The position numbers were made by a program, and so were the translations under genes. The notes under the pieces were generated by a model, which was given only the letters and a program-made list of their open reading frames with translations, searched no databases and was not told where the DNA came from. A stretch of 64,000 nt of DNA. It comes from Verrucomicrobiales bacterium. Lineage in GTDB: Bacteria > Verrucomicrobiota > Verrucomicrobiia > Limisphaerales > J093. Position 1 is the stretch's first letter, and every line of letters starts with the position of its first letter. Positions 30,876 to 40,452 of the stretch are shown here, piece after piece. The stretch lies in NCBI GenBank assembly GCA_024233305.1, contig JACKPV010000036.1, forward strand, positions 62,001 to 126,000, given 5' to 3'.

Positions 30876-33398
30876 ATGAAAGCCGCTCATGTTGTCGCGG
30901 GGTTGTTGCCGTTGCTCCTTCTCATCGGTGGTCACGCAGAAAACGCCTACCGGCTCCCGGTGCGCCCGGCGCCCGCTCCCGTGCGCGATCCGCTCGCCGA
31001 GTGGCCACGGCTCGAACGCGAGATCACCTTCTACCGGACCAACGACCTGCCGGCCCGCCTGGTGCGTGAAACCCGGCGGCCCGCGGCGCTGATCTGGCCC
31101 GGCGACCGCGATCCGCTCGAGGTGCTGCTGCGCCGCACGGAAGCCCTGTTGAATCACCTGGAAGCCGCGTTTCCAGAAGCGGAGTGGGCGACGGAGCGGG
31201 ATGCCCTGGCCGCTTTGGCGCGGCAGGCGCGGGGGATCGACCCTTCGCGAGTGGAGCGCCGGCGCGCGGTGTTCGTTCAAGGCCAATCGCTCCGACGGCG
31301 CATCGCCTTCCGGAACCCATTGCTGGACTTCCGCGACATCGTGTTCCTCACGCACCACAAGCAGGGTCGGGGCGAAGTCCACATGGTGGATCAATACGAG
31401 GGGCACAATGCCCGTCCGGGGGGCGGACTGTACATCCTGCGAAATGCCTTCTCCGAATCGCCCGAGCGGGTGGATGTTTTGGCCGGACGCAAGGTCGGTA
31501 ACGGTCGGCTACGGGGGCAACCGTTGGCCGGAGGCTCGTTCATTTCCCTTGAACTTGATTACGACGCGCGGACGGCATACTTCGCCTGGACCCAGGCCCG
31601 TGAGGTCCCGCCGGATGCGTCCTGGGCGGATCAGTTCTGGACACAGGAGGAGGCGGTAGCCGACGGGAAAGGGCATTATTACTGGAGCGAGGAAACGTGC
31701 TACCACATCTTCCGCGCCGAACTCAATGGCCCCGGTTTGTGGCAATTGACCGACGGCGCGTGGAACGACTTCGATCCGTGCGTGCTCCCCAGCGGGCGGC
31801 TGGCCTTCATCTCCGAGCGGCGCGGCGGGTTCCTGCGCTGCGGGGCGCGGCCGAATCCGACCTTCACGCTTCACGGCATGATGCCCAACGGCAGCGACAT
31901 CATCCCACTGAGCGCGCATGAGACCCATGAGTGGCATCCGAGTGTGACCCATGACGGGATGATCGTTTACACGCGCTGGGACTACGTGGACCGCGACAGC
32001 GACATCGCGCATCATCCGTGGGTTTGCCATCCCGACGGCCGGGATCCGCGGGCCTTGCACGGCAACTACCCCGCGGCCCGGGAGAACCGGCCCTGGATGG
32101 AACTCTCGATCCGAGCCGTGCCGGACTCGCCGCGCCTGGTTGCCGTGGCGGCGCCGCATCACGGGGAGAACTACGGGTCGGTGGTGCTGGTCGATCCGCG
32201 GTTGGAGGATGACGGAGCGGGGCGGCAGTTGCAGCGCGTCACGCCCGAGGTGCATTTCCCGGAATCCGAGATCGCTCCGGGCGTTCCGGGTCCGACGCAC
32301 CGGAGCGGCCACCGCGGGGGCCAAGTCTGCGGGCAACCCTGGCCCTTGAGCGAGGACTTCTTCCTCGCGGTTTACGATGCGGCAGAACGCCATTACGCGC
32401 TGTGCTTGTTGGACAGCTTCGGCAACAAGATCCACCTGTTCACCGATCCCGAGGCGCCCTGTCTGGACCCGATTCCCCTCCGTCCGCGGAAACGTCCGCC
32501 GGTGCTGCCGGTGCAAACGACGCAGGCCCTCGCCGACCGCGGTTCAAAGCCGGACGAGGGATGGGCCAGCGTTACCGTGCTGAACGTCTACGACTCGGCG
32601 CTGCCCTGGCCGGCCGGGATGGAAATCAAGGCGATCCGCGTGGTGCAGGTGTTCCCGAAAACGACGCGTATCGCGAACGTGCCGAACATCGGCATCGGCA
32701 ACCAGTCCCTGGGCCGGGGCGTGCTGGGAACGGCGCCGGTCGAGGCGGACGGATCGGCCTGCTTCGAGCTGCCGGCCGACGTGCCGGTTTACTTTCAGGC
32801 GCTGGATGCGGAAGGGCGCGCGGTGCAGAGCATGCGGTCGGTGACTTATGCGCATCGCGGGGAGCACCTCGTCTGCCGCGGGTGCCACGAACCGCGGCAT
32901 GCAACTTCGATGGCGGGACCCGGCACGGTTCAAGCCGGGGGCACGGTGCTGGCCCTGCGACGTCCCCCTTCGCGCCTGACCCCGGAGGTCGAAGGGAGCT
33001 GGCCGTTGACCTTTTCGCGACTGGTGCAACCGCTGGTTGAATCGCGGTGCGCGGGGTGTCACGCGCGCGAGCCCGACGCGCCGGGGCTTTCCGCCGCTCG
33101 CGGCGAGTTCGGCTGGAGCGAGGCCTACCACACGCTCGGTCGGTTCGCCTGGGCGAAGCACGGAGGCAACGGCTGGCTGGCAAAGAACGGAACCAGCTTT
33201 TCCGTGCCGGGCAAGGTCGGCGCCCTGGCCTCCCCTCTCTTTCGTCACCTGCACGCCGGTCATCACGAGCTGCAGCTCGAGCCTGCGGAATGGCGGCGTG
33301 TGACGCTCTGGCTGGACCTCAACAGCAATTTCTACGGGGTCTATCACGACCTCGAGGCGCAAGCCGCGGGCGTGGTGGTGCGGCCGGTTTTGGAGTAA
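30876..33398 (+). CDS. Secreted diheme protein, hydrazine synthase alpha-like
   Basis: An 840-residue exported protein with a signal peptide (AAHVVAGLLPLLLLIGG). The central part contains beta-propeller-like repeats related to TolB/PD40 (for example NDFDPCVLPSGRLAFISERR), and the C-terminal region has two haem-c motifs, C667-R-G-C-H and C725-A-G-C-H. This layout resembles the HzsA-like middle-domain family found widely in Planctomycetota and Verrucomicrobiota outside anammox bacteria, so hydrazine synthesis itself should not be assumed. The ATG at 30876 is chosen for the signal peptide; the upstream open frame runs antisense to mdh and is not coding. Redox partner unknown. Confidence 0.8.
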   Translation: MKAAHVVAGLLPLLLLIGGHAENAYRLPVRPAPAPVRDPLAEWPRLEREITFYRTNDLPARLVRETRRPAALIWPGDRDPLEVLLRRTEALLNHLEAAFPEAEWATERDALAALARQARGIDPSRVERRRAVFVQGQSLRRRIAFRNPLLDFRDIVFLTHHKQGRGEVHMVDQYEGHNARPGGGLYILRNAFSESPERVDVLAGRKVGNGRLRGQPLAGGSFISLELDYDARTAYFAWTQAREVPPDASWADQFWTQEEAVADGKGHYYWSEETCYHIFRAELNGPGLWQLTDGAWNDFDPCVLPSGRLAFISERRGGFLRCGARPNPTFTLHGMMPNGSDIIPLSAHETHEWHPSVTHDGMIVYTRWDYVDRDSDIAHHPWVCHPDGRDPRALHGNYPAARENRPWMELSIRAVPDSPRLVAVAAPHHGENYGSVVLVDPRLEDDGAGRQLQRVTPEVHFPESEIAPGVPGPTHRSGHRGGQVCGQPWPLSEDFFLAVYDAAERHYALCLLDSFGNKIHLFTDPEAPCLDPIPLRPRKRPPVLPVQTTQALADRGSKPDEGWASVTVLNVYDSALPWPAGMEIKAIRVVQVFPKTTRIANVPNIGIGNQSLGRGVLGTAPVEADGSACFELPADVPVYFQALDAEGRAVQSMRSVTYAHRGEHLVCRGCHEPRHATSMAGPGTVQAGGTVLALRRPPSRLTPEVEGSWPLTFSRLVQPLVESRCAGCHAREPDAPGLSAARGEFGWSEAYHTLGRFAWAKHGGNGWLAKNGTSFSVPGKVGALASPLFRHLHAGHHELQLEPAEWRRVTLWLDLNSNFYGVYHDLEAQAAGVVVRPVLE

Positions 33399-33425
33399 TC
33401 ACCGGCGTTCCGCAAAGGGCGCCGC

Positions 33426-35177
33426 TCACCCGAGCGCCGCCTCGATCCGGCGGAGGATCCCCGCGGGCTCGGCCAGGGCGAGCCTGAGCAGCTGATCGGC
33501 GCGGGCCGGGCTGTCGGCCACGGTATAGCAGCGCAGCTGCGGGGCGTTTCCCGAAGGCCGGATGTGCACCACCTCGCCGCTGACGAAGGTGACCCGAATC
33601 CCGTCGAGGTAGTTCAGACGCCGCACCTCCCCCAAACCCGGAACTCCGGCGAACAGGTCGCCCATCGACCGGCGAATCTCCTGGAGCGCAGTCTGCATCC
33701 CGCCCTCAATCGAGGCCGCTGCGCCGGTCGCCTCAAACGCAACCCCGGCGTCGGTGAAAGTCACGTCGACCAGCCGGGAGTCCGGCGGCGAGAACCGCTC
33801 GAGCAGGCGCCGACTGGTGGCGGGCGGGAAATTGTCCAACAAACCCGCGCATCCAAAACGCTGCGGCAGTTCGTCCACCAGGGAGGTGAGCGGCCGGCCC
33901 GATTCCCGGATCGCAGCCAGCGCCGCGAGCATTGGCAACGCGGCGTCCCGGGTGGGGAGTGGCTCAAGGCGGCGTCCCTCGCGCAGGAGCACCGATCCGG
34001 TGAGGAACCCGCCGTTGGCCTCCCAGCCCGCCACCCGCGCCGACCCCGCCGCCGCCAGGGCGGCCATGGCCTCGATCACGTGCGGTGATCCGATGCGCGT
34101 CTTGCGCAGCGTCACACCCGTTTGCCGCGCCCAGACGTCCAATCCGTCATTGGCGCTTACCGGCACCGCCACCGCATCGACGCCCAACCGGGCCGCGACC
34201 AGCATCCCCAGGCGGTCACCGGGGAGGAACTCCACCCGCCCCTCCGCCGTGACCCCGGCGACGAGCGGCCGGTCACTGTCCCCATCGGTGGAAACCACCG
34301 CGTCAATGGGGCCGTGGGCCTCGACTGCCTCGTCCACCATGACCTGCAAGGCGGCCAGGGTTTCCGCCGAAAGTGCCTCCGTATCGATGGGGACGAATGA
34401 TTCGCTGCGTCCCATCGGCCAGACTTCGGCTCCGAGCCGGCGGAGCAGCCGGACCATGATGTCCCGTCCCACGGCGGAGTGTTGATAGAAGACGACCCGC
34501 AGACCGCCGAGGGCGTCCGAGCCAAGGAACTCCCGGTAGCGGGCCTCGTATTCCTCAACGGCGGTTTGCTCGCCGGTGCGGGCTGCGGGTGGGGGCGGTT
34601 GGCGGAAGCGACCGTCATCAGCAAACCGGGATTCGCCGGCGGGTTCTCGATACAGGGCCTCGCGGACGGCCTGCACGGCGGAGAGAATCCCGGGTTCGTC
34701 GGCCTTCAGGACTTCGCCGTCCGCCTTGTTGAACTTGATGCCGTTGCGATCAAAGGGGATGTGACTGCCGGTCACCATGATGCTCAGGCGGCGACGGCGC
34801 AGTCCGTGCAGGGTAAGAGCCGGCGTCGGGATTTGCCCCAAGAACTCAGACTCAAGGCCGGCCTCGGCGATGGCGGCGAGCACGGCCCGCACGATGCTCC
34901 GGTCCGGTCCGTCGGAACTGGGACGGAGATCCGCCGCAACCGAAACCGGCTGTTCGATGGCCGGATCGCCGGTTTGCCGGATGTAGTCCAGGAAGCCCCG
35001 GGTGTTCAGGTAGACCTCGAGGTCGGTGATGTCGGCGACGAGACCGCGCAAGCCACTGGTGCCGAAGCGTAGTTCGGCGGGACGACGCCCCCGAAAGAGC
35101 GGTTCCGGCGGGGTGGCGTCGGCCGGGGCAGACGAAGACGAAGCATGCATGCGGGGGGAGCTTGTGGGATCGGTCAT
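33426..35177 (-). CDS. Phosphohexomutase (phosphoglucomutase/phosphomannomutase family)
   Basis: A 583-residue alpha-D-phosphohexomutase that moves phosphate between C6 and C1 of hexoses through a phosphoserine. The active-site loop is TGSHIP (Ser is the phosphate carrier; most relatives have TASHNP), the metal loop is STDGDSDRP, and the C-terminal phosphate-binding loop is RPSGNAP. The first 30 residues are a disordered Ser/Pro-rich tail. It could supply glucose- or mannose-1-phosphate for nucleotide sugars used by the EPS operon that starts divergently 126 bases away. Whether glucose or mannose is preferred is unclear. It converges with the diheme gene. Confidence 0.87.
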   Translation of the reverse strand: MTDPTSSPRMHASSSSAPADATPPEPLFRGRRPAELRFGTSGLRGLVADITDLEVYLNTRGFLDYIRQTGDPAIEQPVSVAADLRPSSDGPDRSIVRAVLAAIAEAGLESEFLGQIPTPALTLHGLRRRRLSIMVTGSHIPFDRNGIKFNKADGEVLKADEPGILSAVQAVREALYREPAGESRFADDGRFRQPPPPAARTGEQTAVEEYEARYREFLGSDALGGLRVVFYQHSAVGRDIMVRLLRRLGAEVWPMGRSESFVPIDTEALSAETLAALQVMVDEAVEAHGPIDAVVSTDGDSDRPLVAGVTAEGRVEFLPGDRLGMLVAARLGVDAVAVPVSANDGLDVWARQTGVTLRKTRIGSPHVIEAMAALAAAGSARVAGWEANGGFLTGSVLLREGRRLEPLPTRDAALPMLAALAAIRESGRPLTSLVDELPQRFGCAGLLDNFPPATSRRLLERFSPPDSRLVDVTFTDAGVAFEATGAAASIEGGMQTALQEIRRSMGDLFAGVPGLGEVRRLNYLDGIRVTFVSGEVVHIRPSGNAPQLRCYTVADSPARADQLLRLALAEPAGILRRIEAALG

Positions 35178-35303
35178 ACAGAGACAAGCGTTTACCCTTC
35201 GGTCGACGCGGATGGGGCGGCAGCACGGACGGGCCCGGTGTCGGGAAGATTGTGGATAGATTCATCTTTACATTTTTTACCCGTCGCAATTAAACCTAGA
35301 TTT
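35178..35303. promoter_or_regulatory. Divergent promoter region of the H-NOX/EPS operon
   Basis: This 126-base gap separates the phosphohexomutase and H-NOX genes, which face away from each other. The half next to H-NOX is strikingly AT-rich (around 35258-35304) compared with all neighbouring DNA. TTTACA at 35268 followed 18 bases later by TAAACC is a weak promoter-like pair; I do not assign boxes firmly. It is the only obvious place to start the 19-kb operon. Confidence 0.45.
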
Positions 35304-35846
35304 ATGTACGGCATGGTGAACAAGGCGATTGAGGAGATGATCTGCCGCATGCACGACGAGACCACCTGGGAACGGGTGAAGGCGCGGGCGCAGGTTGACG
35401 TCGATGTGTTCATCAGCAACGAGACCTATCCGGACGAGGTCACGCACCGACTGGTTGGCGCGGCGAGTGAACTGACCGGAAGACCGGCCGCGGAAATTCT
35501 CGAAGCCTTTGGGGAGCACTGGGTTTTAAAGACCGCTACGGAAGGGTATGGGAGTCTGATGGAAGCGGGGGGCAAGAATCTCCCGGATTTCCTCGCGAAC
35601 CTGCCGAACTTCCACTCACGCGTCGCCATGATCTTCCCGCAACTCCTTCCGCCGAACTTCAACGTAAGCGATGTAACTGAGCGCTCCCTTAAGCTGCACT
35701 ACCGTACCCATCGATCCGGACTGGCCTCGTTCGTGGTGGGCTTGTTGCGCGGGCTTGGCCGGCGCTTTGGCACGGCGGTCCGGGTCGGGCTGGAACAGTC
35801 CCGCGAGAACGGGGCCAAACACGACGTCTTCCTGGTTGAATGGTGA
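35304..35846 (+). CDS. H-NOX haem NO/O2-binding sensor protein
   Basis: A 180-residue stand-alone H-NOX domain, a haem sensor that binds NO (or O2) and controls a partner kinase or cyclase. The proximal haem ligand is His104 in LPNFHSRV. The propionate-binding YxSxR motif appears as Tyr133-Arg-Thr135-His-Arg137, with Thr in place of Ser, a mild change. The C-terminal helix and strand pattern is normal for the family. The ATG at 35304 gives the conserved MYGMVNKAIEE start. The gene overlaps the following hybrid kinase by 7 bases, and that kinase has the matching HNOBA domain, so the two form a sensor pair. NO versus O2 selectivity cannot be read with confidence. Confidence 0.9.
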   Translation: MYGMVNKAIEEMICRMHDETTWERVKARAQVDVDVFISNETYPDEVTHRLVGAASELTGRPAAEILEAFGEHWVLKTATEGYGSLMEAGGKNLPDFLANLPNFHSRVAMIFPQLLPPNFNVSDVTERSLKLHYRTHRSGLASFVVGLLRGLGRRFGTAVRVGLEQSRENGAKHDVFLVEW

Positions 35847-38800
35847 AATCGAACTCAAACGACGGCATCGGGCTGGAGCCGGCCGCCTTTCAGCGGGCGT
35901 TTCCCTTTCATGTGGCGTTCGGAAGGGATTGGCGGGTGGTTCAGTGCGGCGTCTCGCTGAGCCGGATTTGTCCGGCGGTTGAGCCCGGCGTCCGGTTCAC
36001 CGAGCGGTTTTCGCCGGCGCGACCCGAGGAGCCGTTCGATTTCGACGCCATGGCGGAGTCGGTGAAAACCCTCTACCTGATCCGGGAGAACGCCCGTGGC
36101 GTGCTGTTGCGCGGCCAGATGATCCACCAACCGGACCGGGATCGGCTGCTCTTTCTGGGCTCGCCCTGGATGCTGAAGGCGGCCGAGGTCACGGCCCTGG
36201 GCCTGCACTTTGACGACTTTGCCATTCACGATCCGGCGCTGGATTTGCTCCAGGCGATGCAGGCCCAGGAGACGGCCCTGGCCGATCTGCGCAGGCTGAC
36301 CGGCAGGTTGACCGAGCAGCGGAAACAACTCCGCGAGACCAACGCACGGTTGCAGGAGGAGGAAGCCGAGACCCGGAAGCTGGCATTGATCGCCGCCCGC
36401 ACGGACACCGCGGTGGTGCTGACGGATGCGGCGGGCCAGATCGAATGGGTGAACGAAGGGTTCACGCGGCTTACCGGTTACACCCTCGAGGAGGTGCGCG
36501 GCCGAAAGCCCGGCGCCGTGTTGCAGGGGCCCGACACCGATCAGGCCACGATCCGCATGATGAGCGAGCGCCTCCGGGCCGGGGAAGGATTTCGCACCGA
36601 GATTCTGAACTACGCCAAGGGCGGACGGGAGTATTGGCTCGCGATGGAGGTCCAGCCGATGCGGGATGAGACGGGCGGATTGACCAACTTCATGGCCATC
36701 CAGACCGACATCACCGCACGGAAGATGGCCGAACGCCGGCTCGCGGTGCAGTCGCTCGTCTCGCGCGGCCTGGTCGAGGCGCGCAATCTCGACCAAGCGA
36801 TTCTCCTCACCCTGCAGCAGGTGTGCATCGCCCTGGGCTGGCAATTCGGGATTCTGTGGGGACGCGCCGAAGGCAACGACGGCTTGGTCGTGATCGCCGA
36901 CTGGGCGCCGGTCAACTTCCAGGAGAATCCCTTCCGGAAGATGTGCCTGCACATGCGGCTGACGCCGGGACAATGCATCCCGGGCCAGGCCTGGGCGCGA
37001 CGCCAACCGGTCTGGGTGGGGGATGCGGCGGCCGACGACGCGCTGCCCTGCTCGGTGCCCGCACGGGCGGCGGATTTGCATGGCGCACTGGCGTTTCCGG
37101 TCTTCGTCAAGGACGAGGTTTGGGGCGTGATGCAGTTCTTCAGCCGGCGCATCGAGGAGCGCGATCCGGATTTGCTGCGGGTCTTCGGGATCATTGGCGA
37201 CCAGGTCGGCATGGCGGTGGAACGTCGGCTGGCCGAACAGGAGATGATCGCCACGAAAGAGGGAGCGGAACAGGCGAGCCGGGCCAAGAGCGAGTTTCTG
37301 GCCACGATGAGCCATGAGATCCGCACCCCCATGAACGGCATCGTGGGAATGACCGACCTGCTGTTGCAGACACCCTTGCAGGTGCGGCAACGCGAACTGG
37401 CGCTGGCGGTCTCCCAAAGCGCTGAAGCCCTGTTGCAAGTCGTCAATGACGTCCTTGATCTGTCGAAGATCGAAGCCGGCCGACTGGAGATCAGCGCGGA
37501 AACCTTCGCCCTCCGACCGCTCCTCGACAGCGTGCTCGAGCTCGTGGCCCTGCGGGTGGCCGAAAAGGGTCTGACCCTGGCCGGCATCGTCCGGCATGAT
37601 GTGCCCCATCGCGTGGTCGGCGATCCCCTCCGGCTCCGGCAAATCCTCCTCAATCTGGTGGGGAACGCCGTCAAGTTCACCGAACAGGGCGAGGTGGTGG
37701 TGCGCGTGGGGTTTGCCGCGGGAACCGCCGACGGGACCCGGCTGCGGTTCGAGGTGCACGACACAGGGGTCGGACTTACCGAGGAACAGATCCGCCCCCT
37801 GTTCCAGCCGTTTGTGCAGGTCGATGCGTCCGCCGCCCGGCGCCACCCTGGAACGGGGCTGGGGCTGGCCATCAGCCGGCGCCTGGTCGACCTGATGCAT
37901 GGCGAAATCGGCGTCACGAGCGCGCCGAACGAGGGGTCGACCTTTTGGTTCGAGCTGCCGCTGCCCGTCCCCGCGCAGTCCGAGCAGGATCACAGTCATC
38001 CCCGGCTGCGGGATTCCCGGATCCTCGTGGGATCCCCGCGGTCCAGTGTGCTCGAGTCCCTCGACGAACTGCTGCGGAGTTGGGGGATTGCCTGCCTGGC
38101 CACCGGCACGCCGGAGCAATTCCTCGCCGTCCTGAACGGATCCGAAACCGGATCTCCAGTGGCCGCCGCGCTGGTGGACACCGATCTGCTGTTGGAGGGG
38201 GGGGAAGCCCTGCTCCAGGCCCTGGCCCGGCGAAAGCCGAGATTCCCCTGTGCTCTCCTGGCCGGCGCGAGCGCCAATTTTGCCCTCGACGAGAACGAGG
38301 TCGAGGACTTCGGCGAGGTCATTCTCAAACCACCCAAGTGCTCCGCCCTGTTCGACTTCCTGGTGCATGCGGTGGAAGGACCCGACCCGATCGTGCCGGC
38401 CGGCGACGTGCCCTACGCGGTCGAGGCGGCGCCGCCCGAGGAATCCGCCATCGGCCGCCTCCGCATTCTGCTGGCCGAGGACCATCCCATCAACCGTCGG
38501 CTCTGCGAGCTGGTGCTCAGCGGGCTCGGGGGCCGGGCCGACGTGGCGGCCGACGGCGCCGAGGCCCTCGAACGCGTCCGGTACAAGGCCTACGATGTCA
38601 TCCTCATGGACTGCAACATGCCGGGATTGGACGGCTACGAAGCGACCCGGGCGATCCGCGACTGGGAAGCATTGCGGCCGGACAGTCGCCGCCCGACCCG
38701 GATCATCGCGTTGACGGCCAATGCCCTGGTCGGGGACCGTGAGAAGTGCCTGGAAGCCGGCATGGATGGCTATCTCACGAAGCCCTTTACCGCGCGGCAG

Positions 38801-39244
38801 CTCCGCGACGCCTTGTTGCAGCGCGCGCCCAACCAGCTCCGGTCCCGGACCGAGCCTTCGGTGGCGACCCGGGAGCGGGCGGCGGACCAGACCTGCCGAC
38901 GGCTTGATGATCTGGCGCTGCAGCTGGACGGGCCCACCGTGCGCGAGTTGATCGAGGACTTCTTGAAGGAGCTGCCGGTCCGGCTGCGTCGATTGCGCGA
39001 GCTGTTCGATTTGGATTCCTGGGCGGACCTCGAGCGCGAAGCCCACAGCTTGGTCGGCGTCAGCGCCTCGTTCGGACTGGATGGCCTGCGTGACACCTGC
39101 CGGCTGCTGGAGCAGGCCGCCCGGAGGCAGGATGAGGCGGCCTGTCTCCCGGCCCTGTCCGATCTCGCCATCCAGGCGCGTCGGGGCAGTGCCCTGTTGG
39201 AAAACTGGCTTCAAACGCAACCCGCCGGCGTCCCGTCACCATGA
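35840..39244 (+). CDS. H-NOX-associated hybrid histidine kinase (HNOBA-PAS-GAF-HisKA-HATPase-REC-REC-Hpt)
   Basis: A 1134-residue cytoplasmic hybrid kinase. Domains in order are: HNOBA (FPFHVAFGRDWRVVQ to LLRGQMIHQ and LFLGSPWM, residues 15-140), a coiled coil, PAS (175-295), GAF (305-465), HisKA with His492 in MSHEIRTPMNG, HATPase (GNAVKF, GTGLGLAISRR), a degenerate receiver lacking the acidic pair (715-850), a good receiver with Asp924 in ILMDCNMPG, and an Hpt domain with His1069 in EAHSLVG. It can therefore run an internal His-Asp-His relay and pass phosphate to a separate receiver such as the one at 44634. It overlaps H-NOX upstream and, by ATGA, a glycosyltransferase downstream. Confidence 0.93.
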   Translation: MVKSNSNDGIGLEPAAFQRAFPFHVAFGRDWRVVQCGVSLSRICPAVEPGVRFTERFSPARPEEPFDFDAMAESVKTLYLIRENARGVLLRGQMIHQPDRDRLLFLGSPWMLKAAEVTALGLHFDDFAIHDPALDLLQAMQAQETALADLRRLTGRLTEQRKQLRETNARLQEEEAETRKLALIAARTDTAVVLTDAAGQIEWVNEGFTRLTGYTLEEVRGRKPGAVLQGPDTDQATIRMMSERLRAGEGFRTEILNYAKGGREYWLAMEVQPMRDETGGLTNFMAIQTDITARKMAERRLAVQSLVSRGLVEARNLDQAILLTLQQVCIALGWQFGILWGRAEGNDGLVVIADWAPVNFQENPFRKMCLHMRLTPGQCIPGQAWARRQPVWVGDAAADDALPCSVPARAADLHGALAFPVFVKDEVWGVMQFFSRRIEERDPDLLRVFGIIGDQVGMAVERRLAEQEMIATKEGAEQASRAKSEFLATMSHEIRTPMNGIVGMTDLLLQTPLQVRQRELALAVSQSAEALLQVVNDVLDLSKIEAGRLEISAETFALRPLLDSVLELVALRVAEKGLTLAGIVRHDVPHRVVGDPLRLRQILLNLVGNAVKFTEQGEVVVRVGFAAGTADGTRLRFEVHDTGVGLTEEQIRPLFQPFVQVDASAARRHPGTGLGLAISRRLVDLMHGEIGVTSAPNEGSTFWFELPLPVPAQSEQDHSHPRLRDSRILVGSPRSSVLESLDELLRSWGIACLATGTPEQFLAVLNGSETGSPVAAALVDTDLLLEGGEALLQALARRKPRFPCALLAGASANFALDENEVEDFGEVILKPPKCSALFDFLVHAVEGPDPIVPAGDVPYAVEAAPPEESAIGRLRILLAEDHPINRRLCELVLSGLGGRADVAADGAEALERVRYKAYDVILMDCNMPGLDGYEATRAIRDWEALRPDSRRPTRIIALTANALVGDREKCLEAGMDGYLTKPFTARQLRDALLQRAPNQLRSRTEPSVATRERAADQTCRRLDDLALQLDGPTVRELIEDFLKELPVRLRRLRELFDLDSWADLEREAHSLVGVSASFGLDGLRDTCRLLEQAARRQDEAACLPALSDLAIQARRGSALLENWLQTQPAGVPSP

Positions 39245-40452
39245 AGCTCCTCTACGTGCATGAACGGTTCGGTGCGCTCGCCGGAGCGGAGGCCAATGCC
39301 TGCATCACCGCCACCGAGCTCGGGCGTTGCGGCCATGACTTGGGAATCCTGCACGGGTCCCCGACGGGCCGCGGCGAGAATACCTGGAACCAGGCCTTCC
39401 CCTTCCGACGCGAGTTGCCGGGCACCGACCCCGCGCCGGTGGTTCGGGAGGCGCTCGGGACCTTTGAGCCCGACGCCGTCTACGTGCACAAAATGGCCGA
39501 CATGCATGTGCTCGAAGCGCTGGTAAATAGCGGGCGGCCGCTCGTGCGCATGGTGCACGACCACGACATCTACTGCATGCGCAGCTACAAATACGCCTAT
39601 TTCAGCCGGCGCATTTGCACCCGCCCGGCGTCGCTGCATTGCCTCTTCCCCTGTCTGGCGTCGCTCGTGAAGCGGCCCGGCGGCCGGTTCCCCCTGCGGT
39701 GGGTCAGCTACGGGGCCAAGCGTCGGGAGATCGCCTTGAACCGTCGGTTCGACCGCATGGTCGTGGTCACCCGCTACATGCGGGATGAGCTGCTGCGGAA
39801 CGGGTTCGATCCCGATCGCATCGAAATCCATGCGCCCGTTCCGCGCCCGGGGGACCCATCACTGCGCAGCAGCTTCAGCGACCGCAACCTGATCCTCTAC
39901 GCGGGCCAGATCATCCGCGGCAAAGGAGTCGACGTGTTGCTCGAGGCGCTGGCCCGGGTGCGAACGAAATTCGAGTGCGTCATCCTGGGCGATGGCAACC
40001 ACCGGCCCCATTGCGAAGCGCTCAGCCGCCGGCTCGGGTTGACGGACCGCGTGACGTTCAAGGGTTTCGTGCCGCAGGAGGAATTGAAGGACTACTATCG
40101 CGAGTGTTCGGTGGTGGCGCTGAGTTCGGTGTGGCCCGAGCCGATTGCGACCATCGGCCTCGAGGTGATGCGCTACGCCCTGCCGGTGGTCGCCTTCGAT
40201 GCGGGCGGCATCAAGGACTGGCTGATCGACGGCCACAACGGATACCTGGCGCCGTGGATGGATCGCGCCGCCTTTGCCGGCCGGATCGAGCAATTGCTGC
40301 AGGACAAGCCGCTGGCCCGGCGGATGGGCGAAGCCGGCCTCGAACTGGTCAGCGAACGGTACGATTTCGACGGGTATATCCGCGACCTTGCGGAGATGTT
40401 CCACCAAGTGGCCGCCGCGCGGCGGCCCGCACGCCTGGAGGCCGTATGTTGA
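39241..40452 (+). CDS. EPS glycosyltransferase, family 4
   Basis: A 403-residue GT-B glycosyltransferase with a cysteine-rich loop near residues 115-140 (MVHDHDIYCMRSYKYAY region). Its donor site is the stretch SVWPEPIATIGLEVMRYALP, containing the E-x7-E motif. It should transfer a sugar from a nucleotide donor to a lipid-linked EPS intermediate on the cytoplasmic face. The start codon overlaps the hybrid kinase stop (ATGA), an unusually direct physical link between a sensor kinase and a biosynthetic gene. It overlaps the sugar transferase gene by 7 bases. Confidence 0.88.
   Translation: MKLLYVHERFGALAGAEANACITATELGRCGHDLGILHGSPTGRGENTWNQAFPFRRELPGTDPAPVVREALGTFEPDAVYVHKMADMHVLEALVNSGRPLVRMVHDHDIYCMRSYKYAYFSRRICTRPASLHCLFPCLASLVKRPGGRFPLRWVSYGAKRREIALNRRFDRMVVVTRYMRDELLRNGFDPDRIEIHAPVPRPGDPSLRSSFSDRNLILYAGQIIRGKGVDVLLEALARVRTKFECVILGDGNHRPHCEALSRRLGLTDRVTFKGFVPQEELKDYYRECSVVALSSVWPEPIATIGLEVMRYALPVVAFDAGGIKDWLIDGHNGYLAPWMDRAAFAGRIEQLLQDKPLARRMGEAGLELVSERYDFDGYIRDLAEMFHQVAAARRPARLEAVC

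Noticed and set aside
30876..33398. True hydrazine synthase indicating an anammox organism
   Set aside because: No HzsB/C, hydrazine dehydrogenase or other anammox genes are present; the family is widespread in non-anammox relatives.
35855..39220. 1121-codon open frame antisense to the hybrid kinase
   Set aside because: Composition is shadow-like (Gln/Arg/Pro/Gly-rich), no domains, and the plus strand carries a clear multidomain kinase.
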